In this document: positions 51,335 to 59,157 of the stretch, one piece after another
Layout: each line of letters starts with the position of its first letter
Position numbering within the stretch: position 1 is the stretch's first letter
Assembly (NCBI RefSeq): GCF_934754935.1
Contig: NZ_CAKVJB010000002.1
Location: 1 to 64,000 of the forward strand
Direction: 5' to 3'
Source: an uncultured Holdemanella sp.
GTDB lineage: Bacteria; Bacillota_I; Bacilli_A; Erysipelotrichales; Erysipelotrichaceae
DNA length: 64,000 nt
Program-made: the position numbers and the translations under genes
Notes under the pieces: generated by a model
What the model saw: the letters and a program-made list of their open reading frames with translations, nothing else
Database searches by the model: none
Told to the model about the DNA's origin: nothing

Positions 51335-53005
51335 ATGAAAAAAATAAAAGTCTTTTACAAAAATGTATTTTATGCAATCAAGTATATATATAAAATAGAC
51401 AAATCTTATATTTTTCTTGAATTTTTAAATGTCATTTTAACTGCTTTTTCATCAATATTTTCTGTTTATTCATTAAAAGTATTATTGGATGTTTTTCTAC
51501 AAAAAAAAATAAATGTATTAACTATTATGTTGTTTATAATCTTTACAATTTCTATAATTGTTGATTATTTGCAAAATAAAATTGAAAAGCAATCGATAGA
51601 ACTAAAAAAGATAATTATGTCAGAACGCACAAACTTTGATTTATATAATTCAATTTTAAATAAAAATGTTTTAATTTTCGAAGATAAGGAATATTACGAT
51701 AAGATATATTTGAATATGACACAAGGTTTATCTAATATATTATCTTTACAAAATAACTTGGGTAAATTATTGACCCAAATTTTATCAATTATTGGAATTG
51801 GATCTATTGTCATACAATATGATTTTCGGATTATAGTATTAGTCCTTATCGTTGTTTTATTTAGTGTAATATTGAACTTTTACCAAGCAAAATTAGATTT
51901 CAAAAAAAATATAGATAGCATATATCCATCGCGAATATTTGATTATACTACAAGAACTGTATATCTAAAGCAATATTCAAAAGAGTTAAGAAAATTTAAA
52001 ATATTTGAAGTAATTAAAGCAACGTATAAAAAGTCTGTTGATGATATATATCATATTAATGAGAAATATGCAAAAAAAAGTATTCAAGTAACCATGATGC
52101 AAGATATACTGGAATTTATTCTTCAATTTTGTACAATTATTATTTTATTCTTTAAATATATTGTCAACGAAATTTTGATAAGTGATTTTTTAGTTTTATA
52201 TAATAGCACCATGGATTTATGTTTATATATAAAATCAATATTTAATATTATTCCAGATTTTTACCAAAATTCTTTATATATTTCGGAATTTAAAAAAATC
52301 ATTGAATCAAAAAAATCAGAATCAGATAATGATTGTCTAAATAATTATCCTTTTTTGTTAGATTCGCTAAAGTTAGAGAACATTTCTTTTTCTTTCAAAA
52401 GCAGAAGAATTATAGATAATTTTAATTATGAATTTCAAAATAATAAGATATATTTGATACAAGGGAAAAATGGAGCAGGAAAATCTACACTATTAAACAT
52501 TATATGTGGCTTGTACAAGACAGCTTGTGGTGATATTTATATAAATGGTGTAATAAAAGCTGAACAAAAATGGCTAAAAGAAAATGTAAATATAATGTTT
52601 CAAGATGGCCAACTTTATGCATTACCGTTAATTTATAATATTATTATGCGTCCAATTCAAAATAAGGATGCAGACGAGAAACTTGTATGGGATTTATTAG
52701 ATAAAGTTGGAATAGCTTCAAAAATACAAAAACTTCCATTGACTATATACACCCCTATTTCTAATGAATTAGATGATTATGGTACATCATTTTCTGGAGG
52801 AGAAATGCAAAAAATATTACTTGCACGATCTTTAGCTAATACTAAATTGATTAATATCTATGATGAGGTTTCAAATGCAATGGATGTAGAGTCAAAGAAG
52901 GATGCTGTAAAATTAATTAGAAAATACAATAAAAATACAATAACTATCGTCGTATCTCATGATAATGAATGGAATGATTATGTAGATCAGATAGTTAAAT
53001 TATGA
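51335..53005 (+). CDS. ABC exporter (fused permease-ATPase)
   Basis: This ~556-residue half-transporter has an N-terminal six-helix domain (about 1-300) and a C-terminal ATPase with Walker A QGKNGAGKSTLL, signature TSFSGGEMQKILLARSL and Walker B INIYDEVSNAMD. It lacks an N-terminal C39 peptidase domain, so the leader must be removed by another protease. The ATG at 51335 follows a GGATGG; the upstream reading from 51311 has no RBS. Extremely AT-rich, like the maturase. Confidence 0.88.
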   Translation: MKKIKVFYKNVFYAIKYIYKIDKSYIFLEFLNVILTAFSSIFSVYSLKVLLDVFLQKKINVLTIMLFIIFTISIIVDYLQNKIEKQSIELKKIIMSERTNFDLYNSILNKNVLIFEDKEYYDKIYLNMTQGLSNILSLQNNLGKLLTQILSIIGIGSIVIQYDFRIIVLVLIVVLFSVILNFYQAKLDFKKNIDSIYPSRIFDYTTRTVYLKQYSKELRKFKIFEVIKATYKKSVDDIYHINEKYAKKSIQVTMMQDILEFILQFCTIIILFFKYIVNEILISDFLVLYNSTMDLCLYIKSIFNIIPDFYQNSLYISEFKKIIESKKSESDNDCLNNYPFLLDSLKLENISFSFKSRRIIDNFNYEFQNNKIYLIQGKNGAGKSTLLNIICGLYKTACGDIYINGVIKAEQKWLKENVNIMFQDGQLYALPLIYNIIMRPIQNKDADEKLVWDLLDKVGIASKIQKLPLTIYTPISNELDDYGTSFSGGEMQKILLARSLANTKLINIYDEVSNAMDVESKKDAVKLIRKYNKNTITIVVSHDNEWNDYVDQIVKL

Positions 53006-53182
53006 GAAATCTAAAGACGGATTATAAGGATTATCAAATGAAATCATAAATAGTGTATTGCTGCGCTCTAAACAGCAGCCAAAGAATCTATATGTAAAAT
53101 AGAAAAGATCCATTTGGCAATGACATTGTATCATTTCAAATTGGATCTTTTAATATGGGCTCTATTTGACGCTTACCTCTTC

Positions 53183-53280
53183 GTGGATTTAGTGGCTCTG
53201 AGCAATGGATTGCATGGCTCTGTCCAAATGGATTCGGTGGTTCTATTTTCATGGATTGGGTGGCTCCGCCACCATGGAAT
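53183..53280. repeat. Imperfect ~23-bp tandem repeat
   Basis: Units starting (A/G)TGGATT recur at 53183, 53205, 53228, 53251 and (partial) 53274, period 22-23 bp, each with a GTGGCTC-like block. No start codon with an RBS fits any frame. It lies in the ~390-bp gap between the exporter and the DUF3267 gene; the remainder of that gap (53006-53182, 53281-53393) contains only a short AGATCC-centred dyad near 53108-53150 and nothing else I can name. Confidence 0.55.
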
Positions 53281-53393
53281 ACTCAATTTAGGATTAAATA
53301 GTTTCTGTTTTTGTAATTATTAATTATATTTTTAGTAAATTCTATAAATTGATATTCCATAATCATATTCTCCTTCACACACTGAAAAAAACT

Positions 53394-53957
53394 TCATTTT
53401 TTTAAAATATAAATCTTATTATCTTCTTGATAAAAAAGTTCGTTATTTCTCATTTTTAACAATATAACAATAAAAAAATATATATCACTTACCGACATTG
53501 CTAAGCTTGAAAAGCCAAAAAAAATAAGAAAAGTCATAAGAATCAAATTTTTTATAATGAATGATAAAAAAATAGGAATAATTGCCAAGACAAGCGTCGG
53601 AGATATTAACATTATTAGAGTTCTACACTTGCTCATCCTCGCATCACTTTCAACAGATATTATCGGTTGTAAGTTCTTCATTTTGAATATTATTTTTTTT
53701 CTACTTTTTTTCGGATATGATAGCAAATGTATATATTCATGTATAATACTAAAAGGAAAAACAGAAATAAGCACAGCTCCAAATGCAGAAAAAAACAAGT
53801 CTATATCATTAATATAAAATCTTTTAATCTTTAAAAAAAATACCAATAGTAGCAATGTACATAACACAATGATCAACATACTAATATTTTCTGTTTTTTT
53901 GTTTATTTTAAGTATTTTAAAATTTCTATTATCACAAAACTTTTCTACCATACACAT
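53394..53957 (-). CDS. DUF3267 putative membrane zinc metalloprotease
   Basis: This 187-residue protein has four hydrophobic segments and the zincin motif HEYIHLLSYPKKS near residue 68, placed inside or at the membrane, as in the DUF3267 family. Its location next to the RiPP cassette, whose exporter has no peptidase domain, makes it a candidate leader peptidase or immunity protein. It is on the opposite strand, so regulation differs. The start at 53957 follows GAGAGG; an alternative ATG lies at 53951. Confidence 0.75.
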   Translation of the reverse strand: MCMVEKFCDNRNFKILKINKKTENISMLIIVLCTLLLLVFFLKIKRFYINDIDLFFSAFGAVLISVFPFSIIHEYIHLLSYPKKSRKKIIFKMKNLQPIISVESDARMSKCRTLIMLISPTLVLAIIPIFLSFIIKNLILMTFLIFFGFSSLAMSVSDIYFFIVILLKMRNNELFYQEDNKIYILKK

Positions 53958-54027
53958 AAATCCTCTCTACTCATCTATACGAATTTGGAGCAGCGATTCG
54001 AATAGACGTGGGAATACATCCAATTAA

Positions 54028-54204
54028 CTAGCACTGCTCTGGACTAGTAGTAAAATATGAAATAGACACTAATGATACCAAAACAGTCGTAATGATAATG
54101 TTAGAAATAGAACATCTGGGTTCTGGATTTCCATCATTACCATCAACAATTGATAATTCATTCAATTCTTCAACGCTAACTTTTCTCTTTGTATTCTATT
54201 CCAT
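54028..54204 (-). pseudogene. Lanthipeptide-like precursor interrupted by an amber codon
   Basis: After AAGGA and an ATG at 54204, the frame reads Met-Glu-stop(TAG), then continues open for 55 codons: NTKRKVSVEELNELSIVDGN, then DGNPEPR, and a Ser/Thr/Ile-rich stretch CSISNIIITTVLVSLVSISY followed by FTTSPEQC and stop. The leader ELNELS, a Pro-Arg junction like that of nisin-type leaders and a Ser/Thr-rich core with two terminal Cys look like a lantibiotic precursor. The early amber codon should block translation. No lanthionine synthetase is in the window. Confidence 0.45.
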
Positions 54205-54520
54205 GTTTTTTTTCCTTGTTTTCATCATGAACCTATTCCCTAGTACTATTATACAATTCTATGAGTATTTAATCTATCTAAAGACATAAATTATGTCGCA
54301 ATTTCGCAGATTTGTAAACGTTCACCTTTTTTCGATTACATGTGTAAAATATATCTTTAATTAGTTTATCAAAATGGAACCATTGTAAGACAAATTCATG
54401 ATTATATTACTATCAATAGGTCTTCCAATAAATCTTCAAGAAAAGTTTATTAATGTTTACCTAAAATATGAAAAAATTCATCAAACAGTTTAAACATCTC
54501 TGCTCCCTAGTTAATAATCC

Positions 54521-54660
54521 TTTAAACACTCATAGGGTTTTCAACCCTACAATTTTTGAAGCCAACTTTTAGTCGACCCTATCTAATTGCGGATTACCCT
54601 TATTTTCTACTTAAACCAAAGTTACGAAAGAGTATCACCGCAACAAGTGATACTCTTTTA
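54521..54660. repeat. Repeated 3'-UTR/terminator module, copy 1
   Basis: It contains CACTCATAGGGTT with a hairpin, TATCTAATTGCGGATTACCC (54580-54599) and a terminator (GAGTATCAC / GTGATACTC, 54629-54654, then TTTTATT). All three parts recur near 58330-58513 in a different order. Confidence 0.7.
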
Positions 54661-54703
54661 TTGAGAAATTTAAATTTATACAAAAGAATCAATAATAATT
54701 GGA

Positions 54704-54919
54704 TTAATGTGCATCAGGAAAATCATTTTTGAATTTGCCACCATAATGATTGTTCTTATAGTTTCTAATATATAGTAATAAAACCATTATCACTAAAACA
54801 ATTCCACAGATGGCATACATTGTAGTTGGATTTAAATTATAGAATAAATAACAGATTACTGTCCCAACAATAATTAATAATCCAATAATCACAAGGAATG
54901 CATCCACATATTTTTTCAT
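54704..54919 (-). CDS. Small two-helix membrane protein
   Basis: This 71-residue protein has two hydrophobic segments (VDAFLVIIGLLIIVGTVICYLF and MYAICGIVLVIMVLLLYI in part) and a polar tail (NNHYGGKFKNDFPDAH). GAGGGTG precedes the ATG. It is directly downstream of the secreted 186-residue protein gene (32-bp gap), so it may be its immunity or partner protein. The family is not recognised. Confidence 0.65.
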   Translation of the reverse strand: MKKYVDAFLVIIGLLIIVGTVICYLFYNLNPTTMYAICGIVLVIMVLLLYIRNYKNNHYGGKFKNDFPDAH

Positions 54920-54951
54920 TTTTTACACCCTCTTTCTTATTATAAATAATA

Positions 54952-55512
54952 TTATCGAATTTTAATGGTTGCACCACTATACCAATAACCTCCACCTACT
55001 AAACAAGAATATGGATCATTTACAGAAGAACGATAGTTAATACTATGTGTTAAGCTAGAACCACTAATATTGTGCCATTGTGAATTAATAGAAACAGTCC
55101 ATAATGTAGGCACATATGTAATTGCGGCATTTAAACTAACATTTGAAATTTTCCCGTTATTATATGTATATGCACCCGTTACAGTGACTTTAGCACTTGA
55201 TACACAACTACCACCTTGATCTTGAATGCGAATACTATATGACTTATTTACATTTATTCTTGATGCAGCGCGGTTTACATCAGATAAAGCAGAAATTTCA
55301 GATCCATATAATGGTTCAATCGTTGAGTTATCTTCTAGTAGAATAACTTCACCTTTGTCTGGAATAGGATACATAGTTCCTGCTTCACAGGCGCGTTGTT
55401 GAGAATGAACAGGCACATCAATTTCTTTAGCACTCAACATATTTGTGTTAAAAAATACTGACAAAACCATACTAAACACAAGAATCGATAATCGTTTAAT
55501 TTTTCTATTCAT
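54952..55512 (-). CDS. Secreted protein of unknown function
   Basis: This 186-residue protein has a signal peptide (KRLSILVFSMVLSVFFNTNMLSA, cleavage near residue 28). The mature part has four Cys (RACEAGTMYPIPD, QGGSCVSS and PYSCLVGGG) and is rich in Ser, Asn and Tyr with beta-strand patterns (VTGAYTYNNGKISNVSLNAA). The SD AGGAGG and the ATG at 55512 set the start. By size and location it could be a secreted bacteriocin, but no family is recognised. Confidence 0.7.
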   Translation of the reverse strand: MNRKIKRLSILVFSMVLSVFFNTNMLSAKEIDVPVHSQQRACEAGTMYPIPDKGEVILLEDNSTIEPLYGSEISALSDVNRAASRINVNKSYSIRIQDQGGSCVSSAKVTVTGAYTYNNGKISNVSLNAAITYVPTLWTVSINSQWHNISGSSLTHSINYRSSVNDPYSCLVGGGYWYSGATIKIR

Positions 55513-56141
55513 AAGTAAATACACCTCCTAATTTTAACATTAAACAATTGAAATTAAACTCGTCTAAAAAATGCACGTGCGATTTTCCCACATACAGTTC
55601 CACTGCTACATTTAAACATTTTTTAATAAATATGGCTTCTTCATCACAATCCATATATCTACATGGATATATGGGTGAATGATTCTTTCCTGCCACATTT
55701 CAAAGAACCTTTCCAATTTAAAACTTTTTTGAACATTTCTACAAATCAGGCTAAATCATTTTTTCATTTCCGACTGATTTTTTAATCCACAATGTAGTAA
55801 CCCTTCCATGTCTTACTATTGAAATGAGTAAACCCAGAAAATCAAATGTTTCTCTTGTGACACAACATCTTTCAAACTGGAGATTAGTGTACTTTTATGG
55901 GAAAGTTATGATTTAAAAAATCCCATTCTTTTAAATACAACTTCATACACTCTTTGTGTATCTCTTTCATATTGAAATATTATCAGGAAAATCATCAACA
56001 TACTTTACCAAGTATGCTTATCCCTTTTTCAAAGATAGCGCTATCTCTAACTCAAATATAATATAAAACCCATGAAAATACAATATAAATATTCATATCT
56101 GCTATATTTTTTTATATTCGTTATATTTAATTATATTCGAA
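55513..56141. other. 630-bp gap without a convincing gene
   Basis: AT-rich, with no frame having an RBS and plausible composition. A 63-codon minus-strand frame at 55505-55696 overlaps the leader of the secreted protein gene and is not supported. Short dyads occur (for example near 55640-55672), but none is recognisable. Confidence 0.4.
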
Positions 56142-56170
56142 TTGAAAAAATAAATATTTATTCATATAAT
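56142..56170 (+). promoter_or_regulatory. Promoter with internal palindrome, BlaI-type operon
   Basis: TTGAAA (56142-56147) and TATAAT (56165-56170) with 17-bp spacing. The spacer contains the perfect 14-bp palindrome AATAAATATTTATT (56149-56162), a likely operator for the BlaI-type repressor encoded next. Confidence 0.75.
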
Positions 56171-56214
56171 ATAAGAGAAGATATACACAAAAAAATTTAA
56201 ATGGAGGAACGCAC

Positions 56215-56580
56215 ATGATATATATACAATTTACTAAGAAGGAAAATGAGGTCATGGATATCTTATGGAAGCATGATATTGCAATGTCTGCAAACGATAT
56301 TAAATTAGCTTCCAAAGATTTGAGTATCAATACGATTCAGCAAACGTTACAAAAATTATTGGAGATCAAATATATCAAAGTAGCAGGAATTGGACAGAAC
56401 AAGAAGGCAATCACAAGATTATATAGACCAGTTATATCCGAAGCTCAATATGTGAATTCATTTATTGGCGAAGATACACGTGCAAAAATTTCAGCTTATT
56501 TTGTTGAACACACAAATGATTTAGAAATGATTGAACAATTAAAGAAATTGATTCAAGAAAAAGAGAAAGAGTTAAAATAA
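56215..56580 (+). CDS. BlaI/MecI/CopY family repressor
   Basis: This 121-residue repressor has a winged HTH (TKKENEVMDILWKHDIAMSA, then NTIQQTLQKLLEIKYIKVAG) and a C-terminal dimerisation helix. It should repress its own operon at the palindrome in the promoter. GGAGGA precedes the ATG. Its stop overlaps the start of the M56 sensor gene, the classical BlaI-BlaR arrangement. Confidence 0.88.
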   Translation: MIYIQFTKKENEVMDILWKHDIAMSANDIKLASKDLSINTIQQTLQKLLEIKYIKVAGIGQNKKAITRLYRPVISEAQYVNSFIGEDTRAKISAYFVEHTNDLEMIEQLKKLIQEKEKELK

Positions 56581-57677
56581 TGCGATTTTCTGCATCATCT
56601 CTTTTCATTACTTTGTGCATCAGTTTTTTATTGATTCTTCTGTTAGACATATTACTTTCATACAAGAAAAGTTATAAATTATTTCGGACAGATTTTATAA
56701 CAGTGTTAGTTGTTGTTGTCGTAGTAAGAATGTTTGTGCCACTTGAATTCAAATTTACTAAAACCATTATAGTGCCCACAATCATGAATCCAATCATTGT
56801 ACTGTTACAATATAAGATCTATGCAAATGTGCAAGTATATCAATTCTTATTATTGGTTTGGGCATTAGGCATTATATGGAACCTGATTAAATGGATTCGC
56901 GCAATTCAAATTGCCAAAGACATGTACAAACGTATTGAAAATCATTCAGAACATTATCATATAAGCGATTTTATAGATAACTATCAAGAAGAAAATTATG
57001 TGGTGTTAAAAACAAACTATGTTTCTTCCCCGATGGTCATGGGCTTTAATAAAACTATATTGATACCAGACGTATACCTTTCACAAGAAAATTTAAAAAA
57101 TATATTACTTCATGAAACATGGCACATTAAAAATCATGATGTGTGCACTAAACAAATTATCAATCTATTAGTTATCATGTATTGGTGGTTTATTCCAGTA
57201 TATAGATTAAGAGATAAAATTGATTTATTTTTGGAAATGCGTGTAGACTATCAAACAACAAGTCCATTTTCTAAAGAGGAAGTAATGAAATATATGTATA
57301 CACTTATAGAAATCCAAAAAAACATTCAAAGTAAAAATGAATTCAAGGGACAATCTACACATTTTATGATTCAAGATAATGCACATGTATTAGAATATCG
57401 TATAAATTATTTAATGGATGGAATGTATCGAAAAAAAACGAGCAAAATTCTAATGATCGCCGTATTAGCTCTTCCATTACTTACAAACAGCATTATTTTG
57501 GAGTCTGCATTTGAACCTCCAAACAATGAAGATATGTATGATCAATCAGATATAGATAAGGGATATATTATTAAACATAAAGATGGAACATATGAATTAG
57601 TATTTGGCAAAAAGCGAGTTGAAATATCAAATCCAAAAATTGAATGTTTTAAGGATATTCCGATTATAGAGGAGTAA
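56580..57677 (+). CDS. M56 family (BlaR1-like) membrane metallopeptidase
   Basis: This 365-residue protein has four membrane helices and the zinc motif HETWHIKNHD near residue 178. It is the proteolytic half of BlaR1, expected to cleave the BlaI-type repressor when a signal arrives. After the last helix (near 295-310) only ~55 residues remain outside, so the beta-lactam sensor domain is absent and a different signal is likely. One candidate is the small secreted peptide encoded 7 nt downstream. Confidence 0.85.
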   Translation: MRFSASSLFITLCISFLLILLLDILLSYKKSYKLFRTDFITVLVVVVVVRMFVPLEFKFTKTIIVPTIMNPIIVLLQYKIYANVQVYQFLLLVWALGIIWNLIKWIRAIQIAKDMYKRIENHSEHYHISDFIDNYQEENYVVLKTNYVSSPMVMGFNKTILIPDVYLSQENLKNILLHETWHIKNHDVCTKQIINLLVIMYWWFIPVYRLRDKIDLFLEMRVDYQTTSPFSKEEVMKYMYTLIEIQKNIQSKNEFKGQSTHFMIQDNAHVLEYRINYLMDGMYRKKTSKILMIAVLALPLLTNSIILESAFEPPNNEDMYDQSDIDKGYIIKHKDGTYELVFGKKRVEISNPKIECFKDIPIIEE

Positions 57678-57684
57678 ATAATTT

Positions 57685-57903
57685 ATGAAAAAAATAATGA
57701 TTATGTTAGTGTTGATCGCATCTATGAATATAGTAACACCTGTTTTAGCAAATGAAACTGAAGTCACTGCAAATATTGATGTTACTATGCCATACAAAGA
57801 TCAGCTAGTCTGGAAATACAAATTTATAAACGGAAAATTGTATAGAAGATTATGGAATCAAACATTGAATAAATGGGTTGGAGACCATTGGATTCCTTGT
57901 TAA
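57685..57903 (+). CDS. Small secreted peptide under BlaI/M56 control
   Basis: This 72-residue peptide has a clear signal peptide (KKIMIMLVLIASMNIVTPVLA, cleavage after residue 22). The mature ~50-residue aromatic, basic peptide contains VWKYKFINGKLYRRLWNQ and ends KWVGDHWIPC with a single Cys. GAGGAG precedes the ATG. It lies in one operon with the BlaI and M56 genes. It may be a bacteriocin, a signal or a protective peptide; no family is assigned with confidence. Confidence 0.7.
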   Translation: MKKIMIMLVLIASMNIVTPVLANETEVTANIDVTMPYKDQLVWKYKFINGKLYRRLWNQTLNKWVGDHWIPC

Positions 57904-57982
57904 TAAATTTAAAATAGTCTTTTAATATCTTTGTATAAACGGGAATTGACATAAGTTTACTGCTTATGTATATATTCAAATT

Positions 57983-58030
57983 GGTATCCCTCTCCGTCTT
58001 TAAACAACGGAGTCTTGGATACCTTTTTAT
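57983..58030 (+). terminator. Terminator of the BlaI-M56-peptide operon
   Basis: GGTATCC / GGATACC outer stem and CTCCGT / ACGGAG inner stem, followed by TTTTTATTTTTT. Confidence 0.88.
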
Positions 58031-58293
58031 TTTTTAATCATATGCATTCAATCCATCACATTTCAAATTATAACTTACTCTGATTGGTAAATGAATCGGA
58101 TAGTCGAAATCCAACTCACACTAAATTAACTGCAAAATTTTATCAAAAAATTTTAAAAAAAAGATAAAAACCATAGGATTTTATGCATTTTCTTGAATTA
58201 TTGCACCTTTATATAAAGCAGAAACAACAATATAATCCACTCTAAACAAAAGCGCTTTTCAATTCCGACTGAGACCACCATTTGTCAAAGATT

Positions 58294-58323
58294 GCACCTA
58301 GCATTTGCCAGGTGCTTTTTTTA
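58294..58323 (+). terminator. Orphan terminator
   Basis: GCACCT / AGGTGC stem, 10-nt loop, then a T run. No gene precedes it closely on the plus strand (58031-58293 shows none), so it may be left from a lost gene. Confidence 0.65.
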
Positions 58324-58329
58324 TACCTT

Positions 58330-58513
58330 ATTTCCCACTTAAACCAAAGTTACGAAAGAGTATCACCATAAACAAGTGATACTCTTTTATTATGAATATA
58401 TAAAAAAAGTCATAGGGATTTTGCTTTTAGAAAGCAATAACCTTAAAACACTCATAGTATTTTAAACCCTACAACTTTTAATCTAGCTGGTATCTAATTG
58501 CGGATTACCCTTA
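58330..58513. repeat. Repeated 3'-UTR/terminator module, copy 2
   Basis: Contains the same CTTAAACCAAAGTTACGAAAG block and terminator (GAGTATCAC / GTGATACTC) as copy 1, then CACTCATAG ... ACCCTACAA and TATCTAATTGCGGATTACCC (58491-58510), adjoining the ABC ATPase stop. Order of the two blocks is swapped relative to 54521-54660. Confidence 0.7.
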
Positions 58514-59155
58514 GATATAACCATTCAAATCTATCACGCGATCACATTCTTCAGCTAATTGTATATCATGTGTAACCATTATAATTGTACATCCTTCTTT
58601 TTTAAATTCTTTGAGTAGTTTTATAACAATTTGTTTATTTTCTTCATCTAGTGATCCGGTTGGTTCATCAGCTAAAATCAATTCACATGGCTTAACTAAT
58701 AATCTAGCAAGGGCTATACGTTGTTGTTCTCCACCAGAACATTCATAAATGAATTTTTTTGAATATCCATTTAAGCCAACTTTTTTTAACGCGTCTTCAA
58801 TGTACTTATTTACGGTCTTATTATTTTTTTCATTTATTGCCATCTGTAGATTTTCGTATACAGTTTTATTTTCGATTAATGCAAAATTCTGGAACAAATA
58901 TCCTATTTTTGATTTTAAGAGTAAAGTGGCTTTCTTTGAAAATGGCTTAATTCCTTTTTCTCCAAACAAAATGATTTCTCCTGAATCTGGACTATCTAAT
59001 AAGCCAATCATATTTAACAATGTTGATTTACCACACCCGGATTTTCCAATTATTGCAACAAACTCATTTTCATATATGGTACAAGAAAATGAATCAAAGA
59101 TTACTTTCTCTTTAAATTTCTTTTGAATCGAATCTAATTCTACAATTTTCTTCAT
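58511..59155 (-). CDS. ABC transporter ATP-binding protein of the lactococcin-972-type locus
   Basis: This 214-residue ATPase of the MacB/LolD class has Walker A GKSGCGKSTLL, signature CSGGEQQRIALARLL and Walker B LILADEPTGSLD. It partners the DUF1430-type membrane protein encoded directly upstream. The ATG at 59155 follows AGGAG; a longer in-frame start at 59188 lacks an SD. In lactococcin 972 loci this pair gives immunity or export. Confidence 0.88.
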   Translation of the reverse strand: MKKIVELDSIQKKFKEKVIFDSFSCTIYENEFVAIIGKSGCGKSTLLNMIGLLDSPDSGEIILFGEKGIKPFSKKATLLLKSKIGYLFQNFALIENKTVYENLQMAINEKNNKTVNKYIEDALKKVGLNGYSKKFIYECSGGEQQRIALARLLVKPCELILADEPTGSLDEENKQIVIKLLKEFKKEGCTIIMVTHDIQLAEECDRVIDLNGYI

Positions 59156-59157
59156 AA

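Noticed and set aside
53114..53323. 69-codon plus-strand frame across the 23-bp repeat
   Set aside because: No RBS, and its hydrophobicity follows from the repeat composition.
54092..54289. Plus-strand 65-codon hydrophobic frame
   Set aside because: No RBS; it is antisense to the more convincing lanthipeptide-like frame.
55505..55696. 63-codon minus-strand frame upstream of the secreted protein gene
   Set aside because: Overlaps the secreted protein's start in another frame, has no RBS and no recognisable motif.
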